In this document: piece by piece, positions 7,741 through 14,300 of the stretch
Numbering within the stretch: position 1 is the stretch's first letter
Layout: the number at the start of each line of letters is the position of its first letter
Assembly: GCA_003477185.1 (NCBI GenBank)
Contig: DMTJ01000567.1
Span: forward strand, 1-17,783
DNA from: Lentisphaeria bacterium
GTDB lineage: Bacteria; Verrucomicrobiota; Lentisphaeria; JABSQK01; UBA12247
DNA length: 17,783 bases
Direction: 5' to 3'
Made by a program: the position numbers and the translations under genes
The notes under the pieces: generated by a model
The model's database searches: none
What the model saw: only the letters and a program-made list of their open reading frames with translations
Told to the model about the DNA's origin: nothing

Positions 7741-8283
7741 AGAATAAGCAAAACAGTAATTGTAGACCAGGAAGCAACCTGCTGTGACAGCGGGACAGTT
7801 CCCAGACACGAAATGGAGATCATTGAGATCGGCGCCGTGCTGGTGGCTCCTGGAAGTTATACCGCTTTAAACGAGTTTCCGACCTTTAGGGCTGTGCGAG
7901 ACCTGAATTTAACCGAGTTTTGCACCAGCATGACAACCATTAAGCAGCTGGGTGTCGATGCCGCGCCGGTTTTTGCGAAGGCATTCTCCGCGTCTCTGGT
8001 CTGGTTCGAATCCTGCGGGTCGCCCGTTCTCGGCTCATGGGGTGCGTATGACCTGAACTAGCTCAAGCAGGACTGCGCGTTTCATTAGATCCCGACGCCA
8101 CCATTTAAGCATCCGAAGGTAAAGGCCTAGCTGTTGCGGTCTACCGGCAGCAAGAGGCAGTTCGGAATGAACGCGGCGCTTCGCCAGTTAGGGCTGAAGC
8201 TTGCCGGAACCCACCACCGGGGCAGCGATGACGCACGTAACATCGCCAACATCTATGCGCAGATCAATCGTGCTGACGCCTAG
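7741..8283 (+). pseudogene. KapD/ERI-1-type 3'-5' exonuclease (DEDDh) with three in-frame TAG codons
   Basis: The frame reads SKTVIVDQEATCCDSGTVPR and HEMEIIEIGAVLV, the Exo I motif with catalytic Asp and Glu (D-Q-E). LTEFCTSMTTIKQLGVDAAP follows, then the family pattern WGAYDLN-stop-LKQDC, and finally GTHHRGSDDARNIANIYAQI with the His and last Asp of the DEDDh set. The family degrades RNA or DNA ends from 3' to 5'. TAG codons interrupt the frame at 8059-8061, 8086-8088 and 8128-8130, and the natural end is TAG at 8281-8283. The first coding triplet before SKT is ATA (7744-7746) where an ATG would be expected, preceded by purine-rich GAAGAAGA. Apart from these changes the length (~180 residues) and motifs are complete, so inactivation looks recent. 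The frame is open upstream to 7627, but that extension is not protein-like. Confidence 0.83.
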
Positions 8284-8313
8284 TGTTTGCTGAAATTGAG
8301 TTGAGCTGAGCTG

Positions 8314-8556
8314 GTGGCAGATGGCAGCGGGAGGTTTCGCCCTGGTGCTGCACTTGTCTTGGAATTGGTGAGAATCGAGCTCGAGCGCATTCAGTTTGCC
8401 TGGGTCATTGATGTGGCTAGCCTGACTGCGCTGCTGCCTGTCTTTGGGCCTTTCCTGGCACTGGTCGCGGCATGTTGGTTGCTCTACTGGATGACTGACT
8501 CTGAGATCTGGTACGTGTATCTGGCCCTCATGATCACTCGCGTTTTTGCAACTTGA
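8314..8556 (+). CDS. Small putative membrane protein, doubtful
   Basis: An 80-residue open frame that I do not recognise. Residues ~35-57 (ALLPVFGPFLALVAACWLLYW) form a convincing transmembrane segment, followed by a tryptophan- and tyrosine-rich stretch (SEIWYVYLALMI) that could be a second, shorter one. No Shine-Dalgarno site precedes the ATG. After the TGA the same frame continues for a few protein-like residues, so it could be a broken end of a larger gene, like its upstream neighbour. The rest of 8284-8682 shows nothing else apart from the ribosome binding site of the next gene. Confidence 0.3.
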   Translation: MADGSGRFRPGAALVLELVRIELERIQFAWVIDVASLTALLPVFGPFLALVAACWLLYWMTDSEIWYVYLALMITRVFAT

Positions 8557-8672
8557 ATCGCCTACGCGCTCCCTAAATCACACACGGTCTGGCACAGCTG
8601 ATAGTCGCCCATGTTCCGCTTTCATTTACCTAGGCGCGGCGTATCTTACTGAATTGGTTTAGTTTGGGATGT

Positions 8673-8676
8673 GGAG
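8673..8676 (+). promoter_or_regulatory. Ribosome binding site deciding the start at 8683
   Basis: GGAG six bases before the ATG at 8683. It supports this start over the in-frame GTG at 8671. Confidence 0.6.
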
Positions 8677-8682
8677 TGCACG

Positions 8683-10452
8683 ATGAAACGATTTTTTTGC
8701 GGCCTACTGCTGGTCGGTCTTTTTAGCGGGGCGGATGCACCGCCAGCGGTCTACGTCCTCAGCCAGGGCGAGACGTTTGCGGAAATCGCAAAAAAGACTC
8801 TCGGCGATGCCGCCGCAGTTACTGAACTCCAGCATTTTAACAAGTGGCGCAGCCTGCCTGCGCCAAAGGCCGGGATGCGGATTGCCATCCCAGGCGTCGA
8901 GCGCGAAGCAGCGATCACTGCGCTTGGACTCGCCAAAATAGAGATTGACGCTGCCAAGGCCGTTGGGGCCGAGACCTATGCAGCAGCAGAACTAGCCACG
9001 GCCCGCGCCACGCTGGTCCGGGCTAACGCGACGCGGAGCCACGGCGGTTACACACATGCCACCAATCAAGCCAAGCAAGCAGTCTACGAAGCAGGCATCG
9101 CCCAATTCCAAGCAAACGAGCGCGCCTGCATTCAGGAAGACGCGATCGCCTCCTGGCTCACTGGTGTGGTGAGCACTCGCAGCGACGACGGCTCCGAGCC
9201 CGTCAGGTCGGGCCAGCGAATCGTCAGCAGCCGCTTTATCGAGACCGAAGGCGGGGCTGCAATCGATATCACTACGCCTGGGCAGGACTTGATTCGGGTG
9301 TTGGAAGGCAGCTCGCTCTTTGTGAAATCCATCTTTCGTGACCAGCGGGACAACCGCCGCTGGCTACGTCTACAACTGGCCGAGGGGCGCATTGATGGGC
9401 AGTTCTCCCGGCAAGAAAACGTGGCGTCCGCGGTGACGATCGAGACCGACCAAATGATTGGTAAGGTCCACCTACCTGCTCATATCCAGCTGCGCACTGA
9501 TCCCCTGCGAAAGATGACCTGGCTGTCTGTCTGGCAGGGCTCAGTCACTCTGAAAGATGGGATCGTGGTCGCTGCTGGCGAAGGCGTCGTGTTCGGTCAC
9601 CGGGGAAGATTCTCTAGCCACGCGCATCGTCTTGGCCCGATTCCGCTGATGAACGCGCCTGCGCTGAACAGTCCTGGCGAGACCACGGCGCGGCACTGGC
9701 TGTCGCTGGCCTGGGGGGCCAATAAGCGCGCGTCACACTACCAAGTCGAAGTCGCCCGGGGGCCGGCCTTTCGGACCTACCTGCAGAACGTCATGACGGT
9801 GGGGACGGAAAGCACAGTTGGCGCGATCGAGAACCACCAGACAGTGAATTGGCGTTTGACCGCATTTGACACCCATGGCCTGAGCAGCTACCCGTCCACC
9901 GGGACCATTCGTGTGCAGCCCGATCTTGTGGTTGCTTTTGTCGTAACGGGGCACGATGAGGCTGCAATCTTGGCAAACGAAAGCCAGGCCTACCTCGTCG
10001 GTGAACGCCACACGATTGCGGTGGGGCCACAAGCTGCGGACACCAGCGTGATCGGTGTCGAAGTCAGCCTAGATGGCGGCCCGTTCGAGTATGTGGACAC
10101 GCTGTGTATCGGACATGCTGGAGCACACGCCGTACGTGCCCGGGGCATCGGCGCTCAGGGCCAGGTGGGGCCGGAGACCGCAATTCAGGTCCAGGTAGAT
10201 CACGTGGCGCCAGCAGTCGGAGCAGAAGTGACTGAGCGTACCAGCAAGTTCGGCGAGACCCGCGTGAGCATTGCGATCTCCGCGACCGACGATAGCGGCG
10301 TGGCCGGGATCGAATACCAGCTGAATGATCGCGACTTTCGCCCGTACGACGGCCCGATTGAGAAAGCGCTACTGAAGCGGACTCTGCTGAAATATCGCGC
10401 GACCGATTCTGTAGGGAACCGGTCCATCATCTACTCACTCCCACTGCGCTGA
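8683..10452 (+). CDS. Exported LysM / FecR-like / Ig-like multidomain protein
   Basis: A 589-residue exported protein. The start is the ATG at 8683, preceded by GGAG at 8673-8676 with 6-base spacing; a GTG at 8671 in frame is less likely because it would precede the signal peptide and overlap this site. The signal peptide is MKRFFCGLLLVGLFSGADA (1-19), with no lipobox. A LysM-like domain spans about 23-71 (YVLSQGETFAEIAKKTLG). An alanine-rich helical segment covers about 75-150. A FecR-like domain covers about 160-305 (LIRVLEGSSLFVKSI, then LSVWQGSVTLKDG). An FN3-like domain (about 335-415) and two Ig-like repeats follow, the last with SGVAGIEYQLND and YRATDSVGNRS. LysM suggests peptidoglycan binding, so the protein is probably periplasmic or envelope-bound. 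FecR here is a structural fold, since no sigma factor or TonB receptor lies nearby. It probably forms an operon with the membrane protein 3 bases downstream. The exact function is unknown. Confidence 0.88.
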   Translation: MKRFFCGLLLVGLFSGADAPPAVYVLSQGETFAEIAKKTLGDAAAVTELQHFNKWRSLPAPKAGMRIAIPGVEREAAITALGLAKIEIDAAKAVGAETYAAAELATARATLVRANATRSHGGYTHATNQAKQAVYEAGIAQFQANERACIQEDAIASWLTGVVSTRSDDGSEPVRSGQRIVSSRFIETEGGAAIDITTPGQDLIRVLEGSSLFVKSIFRDQRDNRRWLRLQLAEGRIDGQFSRQENVASAVTIETDQMIGKVHLPAHIQLRTDPLRKMTWLSVWQGSVTLKDGIVVAAGEGVVFGHRGRFSSHAHRLGPIPLMNAPALNSPGETTARHWLSLAWGANKRASHYQVEVARGPAFRTYLQNVMTVGTESTVGAIENHQTVNWRLTAFDTHGLSSYPSTGTIRVQPDLVVAFVVTGHDEAAILANESQAYLVGERHTIAVGPQAADTSVIGVEVSLDGGPFEYVDTLCIGHAGAHAVRARGIGAQGQVGPETAIQVQVDHVAPAVGAEVTERTSKFGETRVSIAISATDDSGVAGIEYQLNDRDFRPYDGPIEKALLKRTLLKYRATDSVGNRSIIYSLPLR

Positions 10453-10455
10453 GCC

Positions 10456-10914
10456 ATGAGCGACCACTTCCACATTCATCCAATGATCAGCGTCGGCGGC
10501 GGTGTCTTCACAGGCGGAATTCTTGGGGCGCTGTCTGGTGCGATTTCCGGGGCTGCGATCGGGTACATTGCAGCGGGCCTGGGCGCACAGGGGCCGGGCC
10601 CGACTGAAATCGCGGTCCATATCATCAGCATCGGGCTGGCTGGAGCAGGGCTCGGTGCGGCATTTGTTGCCGCGGTCGGTGTTTGGCTGGGGTTTGCTAT
10701 CTCCGCAGATCCCAAGGCAAAGCTCGCAATGCATGGCCTTTGTTTTGCTGCATTGATCGGACCTTTATTCGGCGTTTTAATCGGCTCACTTAGTCGGAAC
10801 TCACTGGATTCACCCGTCTGGATTTTGGCTGCCGCAGCCGTCGTCGGTTTGGTGCTCATGGGGGTCACCTGTACGATTTTTGGCGTGGTCATGATTCGGC
10901 GCTACAGCGAATAA
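10456..10914 (+). CDS. Glycine-rich integral membrane protein, unknown function
   Basis: A 152-residue hydrophobic protein with four likely transmembrane segments, at about 12-41 (rich in Gly/Ala: GGILGALSGAISGAAIGYIA), 53-78, 92-112 and 121-146. The N-terminus carries several histidines (HFHIHP, residues 4-9). Small-residue Gly-x-x-x-Gly-like spacing in the first helix suggests tight helix packing or oligomerisation. I recognise no family. It starts 3 bases after the stop of the LysM/FecR gene, so the two are almost certainly co-transcribed and may work together in the envelope. The stop is TAA. A mirror open frame on the opposite strand is a shadow. Confidence 0.75.
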   Translation: MSDHFHIHPMISVGGGVFTGGILGALSGAISGAAIGYIAAGLGAQGPGPTEIAVHIISIGLAGAGLGAAFVAAVGVWLGFAISADPKAKLAMHGLCFAALIGPLFGVLIGSLSRNSLDSPVWILAAAAVVGLVLMGVTCTIFGVVMIRRYSE

Positions 10915-11098
10915 ACACAGCCCGTGCGATCAGCCGGATTCTCCATCGTGCGCCTTCGCTGGGTAGCGCTCTGCGCGAGTGGGTCGTCACCTACCAAGAG
11001 ACTCCCCCGCCCGAAGACTGGGACGGTAGCTACGTTAGAACGTCGAAATAGATTTTAATTTCCAACAGCGAACAGAGAAGTCCCAACTTCCAAGTAAA

Positions 11099-11113
11099 AA
11101 GCGTCATGCGCTT
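11099..11113. terminator. Possible bidirectional terminator hairpin
   Basis: AAGCG, 5-base loop, CGCTT, preceded by AAA. On the minus strand the stem is followed by TTTTTAC, which gives a short T-tract for the M42 transcript. The stem is short, so support is weak. Confidence 0.35.
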
Positions 11114-11142
11114 ACCCCCTATCCAACTCGGCGTGCTCTGTC

Positions 11143-11158
11143 GTTCCCTACGGGGGAC
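11143..11158. terminator. Hairpin with TACG tetraloop
   Basis: GTTCCC, loop TACG, GGGGAC: a 6-bp stem with one G-T wobble and a stable UNCG-type tetraloop. It is 36 bases past the stop of the minus-strand M42 gene, where a terminator or 3'-end-protecting structure is expected. No T-tract follows. It may instead belong to a GC-rich dispersed repeat (CCTTCGG / CCCTCGG nearby). Confidence 0.35.
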
Positions 11159-11194
11159 CTTCGGCCCTCGGGCAGTCCGTGTCTGCTGTTGTAT

Positions 11195-12274
11195 CTAAAA
11201 CGTAAAGAATGACTCGACGGCTTTGCGATCAAGCTTCTCAAGCACGGCGATAAGTAGGCGCACGCTTTGCAGGTAGTCCTCCAGGTGGATCATGGCGTTG
11301 TGGGTGTGGATGTAGCGGGCTGGTACGCCTAGGACGATGGTCGGAACGCCCCGACCATGCACTTGCAGGGCGCGAGCATCCGTGCCGCCACTGTTGCGGA
11401 CAGCAAGCTGCAGTGGAATGTCCTCTGCCTTTGCCACGTCCCGCACGAAATCCACCAGGCCTCGGTTCATCACTGCGGTCGGATCCATCAGTCGCAGCTG
11501 CGGGCCTTTGCCCAAGGCACCTTGTTGCTCAGCTACGGGCATGCCCAGGAGATCGTCGGCCGGTGGTCCCTCCAGCACGATCGCCACGTCAGGCTGCAAC
11601 ACCCGGCCCGCGACTTGGGCGCCACGAGTGCCGAGTTCTTCTTGGACGGCTGCCACAGAGACCAATTTGGCGCTGTGCTTGCGTGAGCGCATCTCTTCAG
11701 CGGTCTGAATCATCATCGAGACACCGACCCGGTTATCAAACGCCTTGCTCAACAGCATATCTGGGTTCTGGAGCTGAGAGAACGGTGCGTCTGGCACTGC
11801 GGTGTCTCCGACATCAATCCCAAACCGCTCGCGCACATCATCCGCGCTCGTGGCGCCGACATCAATGCACATGTGGTCGATCTTCATGACCTTATCTTTC
11901 TGGGCCGGGCCCAGTTGGTGCGGCGGTGTGGACGAGATCACACCGATGATATAGTCACCTGCCCGAGTGCGGATTCGCACGCGTTGGGCCAGCAGCACGT
12001 GCCCCCACCAGCCGCCGAGCGTGACGAACTTCAAATAGCCGTCAGGCGTGATTGTGCGGATCATGAAACCGATTTCGTCCATGTGTGCTTCCACCATGAC
12101 GACAGGCGCATCCTTACCTTTCCCCGGCTGCCGATGATAGAGGTTACCCATTCTATCGTAGTCAATCGGAGCTCCAAGCTCCTCCGCGATCAGGGCGCGA
12201 ATCGGCCCTTCGTCGCTGGATACGCCAAAGGCTTGGGTACAGGACTCCAGCAGTTCCAATGCTCGCTGCTTCAT
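11195..12274 (-). CDS. M42 family metallopeptidase (glutamyl aminopeptidase-like)
   Basis: A 359-residue M42 peptidase, a cytoplasmic dinuclear-metal aminopeptidase that typically assembles as a large tetrahedral complex and trims peptides from the proteasome or other proteases. Expected metal and catalytic residues are present: H64 and D66 in EAHMDEIGF, D180 in KAFDNRVG, the E212-E213 pair in QEELGTRGA, E235 in VLEGPPADD (where many relatives have Asp), and H323 in YIHTHNA. SGGTDARA at 295-302 is also typical. Length matches the family (330-370). GGAGAG (12284-12279) lies 4 bases before the ATG. The stop is TAG, the only intact gene in the window that ends so. It follows recR by 30 bases and is the last gene of the minus-strand block. 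Confidence 0.94.
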   Translation of the reverse strand: MKQRALELLESCTQAFGVSSDEGPIRALIAEELGAPIDYDRMGNLYHRQPGKGKDAPVVMVEAHMDEIGFMIRTITPDGYLKFVTLGGWWGHVLLAQRVRIRTRAGDYIIGVISSTPPHQLGPAQKDKVMKIDHMCIDVGATSADDVRERFGIDVGDTAVPDAPFSQLQNPDMLLSKAFDNRVGVSMMIQTAEEMRSRKHSAKLVSVAAVQEELGTRGAQVAGRVLQPDVAIVLEGPPADDLLGMPVAEQQGALGKGPQLRLMDPTAVMNRGLVDFVRDVAKAEDIPLQLAVRNSGGTDARALQVHGRGVPTIVLGVPARYIHTHNAMIHLEDYLQSVRLLIAVLEKLDRKAVESFFTF

Positions 12275-12304
12275 ACTACTCTCCGGGTTCTCAGATGGTC
12301 GGGC

Positions 12305-12916
12305 TCAAGTCTCGAATGTGCGGCGCGAGGACAGCGCCGAGGCCATGGTGGCGGAGTCCGCATACGACAGATCTGAGCCTACTGGCAGGCCGGTGGCGAT
12401 CCGTGAAAGCGAGAGCTGGGGAAATCGTTCTGCCAGCAGGTTCGCCAGGTACGAGGCTGTCGCCTCTCCGTCCACATCGGGGCTAGTCGCCAGGATGACT
12501 TCCCGGACCTTGCCTTGGTCAAGCCGTTCGTACAGGGACTCCACGTTCAAATCCTCAATCTCCACCCCGTCCAGCGGCGAGAATTTTCCTCCTAGCACGT
12601 GATAGAGGCCACGAAACATGTGGCTCTTCTCGATGGCAATGACCTGTTTGGCATCCTCGACTACGGCAATGACCGCCGGGTCTCTGGTCGGGTCCAGGCA
12701 GTAGCGACAGCGTTCGCCGTCCGCAAGGTGTCCGCAGGCTTCACAGGTGAAAACCCGCTCGTGTAGACTGGCTGCCTGTTCTGCGAAGTCCGCAAGCCGA
12801 TCCTGGTTCCAGCCAAAGAGTGCCATTGCCAGGCGTTCGGCGTTGCGTTTACCAATGCCTGGCAGACCGTTTAGGGTCTCGGTCAAGCGATCAATTGCTT
12901 CCGGGTACTCACTCAC
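12305..12916 (-). CDS. recR: Recombination protein RecR
   Basis: RecR acts with RecO (and RecF) to load RecA on gapped DNA. From the GTG at 12916 it is 203 residues, the usual RecR length; it would then overlap the end of argH by 8 bases (GTGAGTGA). An ATG at 12952 would add 12 residues unlike the family and a larger overlap, so I prefer the GTG, although no clear Shine-Dalgarno site decides it. The helix-hairpin-helix LPGIGKRNAERLA begins at residue 18. The C4 zinc finger uses Cys 58, 61, 70 and 73 (C-x2-C-x8-C-x2-C). The Toprim domain follows with VIAVVEDAKQVIAIEK, then GLYHVLGGKFSPLDG, and ILATSPDVDGEATASYL. The usual 'TVEGEAT' reads DVDGEAT, a mild variant. It sits between argH and the M42 peptidase and is probably translationally coupled to argH. 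Confidence 0.94.
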   Translation of the reverse strand: MSEYPEAIDRLTETLNGLPGIGKRNAERLAMALFGWNQDRLADFAEQAASLHERVFTCEACGHLADGERCRYCLDPTRDPAVIAVVEDAKQVIAIEKSHMFRGLYHVLGGKFSPLDGVEIEDLNVESLYERLDQGKVREVILATSPDVDGEATASYLANLLAERFPQLSLSRIATGLPVGSDLSYADSATMASALSSRRTFET

Positions 12917-14285
12917 TGTCGAAGATTTGCCGCCAGGACGCGAGTTGCGCATGGACTTGGGCTGGGGCCGTTCCGCCGACTAGGTCGCGGGCGTGTACGC
13001 TGCGTGACGGGTCAAACAAGGCCAGGCACTCTTGCCGTGCTTCGGGAATCAATTCCTGCATTTGGTCCAGCGGGATCTGGTCCAGCGGCACATTGTTGGC
13101 CTGCGACCAACCGACCAGCTTGCCGACCCGCTCGTGTGCCTGCCGAAATGGCATGCCGTCTGCCACCAGCCATTCGGCTAGGTCGGTAGCCATCAGCATG
13201 GGATCACTCGCGCAAGCTAGCATGCGCTCTTCGTTTGCTTGCAGGGTGTCCAGCATGGGCGCATAGGTGGCCAGAACGAGACGGGCGGTGTCAAGCGCGT
13301 CGAACAGCCCTTCCTTGTCTTCTTGCATGTCGCGGTTGTAGCACAGAGGCAAGCCCTTCATGACAGTAAACAAGCCGACCAAGCTACCATAAACACGTCC
13401 GGTCTTGCCGCGGGTGAGCTCACAGATGTCTGGATTCTTCTTCTGGGGCATCAGGCTGGAGCCGGTGCAGAATTGATCGCCAAGCTGAATGAAACCACAG
13501 GCCTGCGAGACCCAGAAGATTAGATCCTCGGAGAGGCGAGACATGTGCATCATGAGCAGCGAGAGGTCTGCCAGCATTTCCACCATGAAATCTCGATCGG
13601 AGACCGCGTCCATGCTGTTCTGCGAGACCGAGGAAAATCCGAGGTCCTTGGCGACCGACTCGCGATCAAGCGGCAGGCTCGAGCCCGCGAGCGCGCCTGA
13701 GCCAAGCGGCAGGCTGTTCATTCTTGCAGCGCACTCGCCGATGCGCTGATGGTCCCGCTCCAACATCTCTACGTAGGCTAGTACGTGATGGGCTAGGAGC
13801 ACAGGCTGGGCGTACTGCAGGTGGGTGAAGCCCGGCATTATCGCGTCTTTATAGCGCTCACCGACGCCGACAAGTGCGCGCTGTACGCCACGGATCAGGG
13901 TGCGGACGTTGGCGGCCTCCTCTCGTAAATAAAGCCGCATGTCGGTGGCGACTTGGTCATTGCGGCTGCGCCCGGCATGCACGCGCGCGCCAATATCGCC
14001 GAGCCGGCGAATAAGAGCCGACTCAATGTTCATGTGGACATCTTCCAGCTCGATGTCAAAAGTGAACTCGCCTGCTTCGATTTCCTTTTGGATGGCATCC
14101 AAGCCATGGCAGATCGCGTCGGCGTCATCCTGACTGACAATCCCTTGACGCGCGAGCATCGAGACATGTGCCTTGGTGCCACGGATGTCTTGGGCATAAA
14201 GTCGTTTATCGTATGAAACCGACTCGCTGAGTTGCATCACCAAGTCGTCGGGTCTATCTGAAAATCGTCCACTCCAAAGAGCCAT
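12909..14285 (-). CDS. argH: Argininosuccinate lyase
   Basis: A 458-residue enzyme that cleaves argininosuccinate to arginine and fumarate, the last step of arginine synthesis, in the cytoplasm as a homotetramer. The fumarase/aspartase superfamily signature GSSLMPQKKNPD is at 275-286, with the catalytic Ser in its flexible loop. HAGRSRNDQVATD is at 103-115 and PGFTHLQYAQP, with catalytic His155, at 151-161. The N-terminus MALWSGRFS is typical. Length matches E. coli ArgH (457). A perfect Shine-Dalgarno AGGAGG (14296-14291) lies 5 bases before the ATG. It begins 15 bases after the HEAT-repeat gene and overlaps the start of recR, so it is inside the operon. No ARG box-like operator is evident in the short gap upstream. 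Confidence 0.97.
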   Translation of the reverse strand: MALWSGRFSDRPDDLVMQLSESVSYDKRLYAQDIRGTKAHVSMLARQGIVSQDDADAICHGLDAIQKEIEAGEFTFDIELEDVHMNIESALIRRLGDIGARVHAGRSRNDQVATDMRLYLREEAANVRTLIRGVQRALVGVGERYKDAIMPGFTHLQYAQPVLLAHHVLAYVEMLERDHQRIGECAARMNSLPLGSGALAGSSLPLDRESVAKDLGFSSVSQNSMDAVSDRDFMVEMLADLSLLMMHMSRLSEDLIFWVSQACGFIQLGDQFCTGSSLMPQKKNPDICELTRGKTGRVYGSLVGLFTVMKGLPLCYNRDMQEDKEGLFDALDTARLVLATYAPMLDTLQANEERMLACASDPMLMATDLAEWLVADGMPFRQAHERVGKLVGWSQANNVPLDQIPLDQMQELIPEARQECLALFDPSRSVHARDLVGGTAPAQVHAQLASWRQIFDSE

Positions 14286-14290
14286 GAAAG

Positions 14291-14296
14291 CCTCCT
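14291..14296 (-). promoter_or_regulatory. Strong Shine-Dalgarno site of argH
   Basis: CCTCCT on the plus strand, AGGAGG on the coding strand, 5 bases before the ATG. It stands out because most genes in the window have weak or no such site, and it implies argH is translated much more strongly than its operon neighbours. Confidence 0.75.
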
Positions 14297-14300
14297 GCGC

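Larger units (their letters stand above)
10915..11194. other. Intergenic stretch between convergent genes
   Basis: No gene is seen. Because the flanking genes converge, transcription must end here from both sides. Two candidate hairpins are listed separately. A run TTTTAATTT lies at 11053-11061. Confidence 0.4.

Noticed and set aside
8000..8020. GGTTCGAATCC looks like a tRNA T-loop
   Set aside because: The flanking bases do not form a T-stem, no cloverleaf fits, and it lies inside the exonuclease reading frame.
8683..10452. FecR-like domain as part of an iron-uptake sigma/anti-sigma system
   Set aside because: No ECF sigma factor or TonB receptor is nearby, and the domain is embedded in an exported LysM/Ig protein with no transmembrane anti-sigma layout.
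11195..11197. M42 TAG stop as a possible read-through codon
   Set aside because: The protein already has full family length, and the sequence past the TAG is not protein-like, so TAG is a real stop here.
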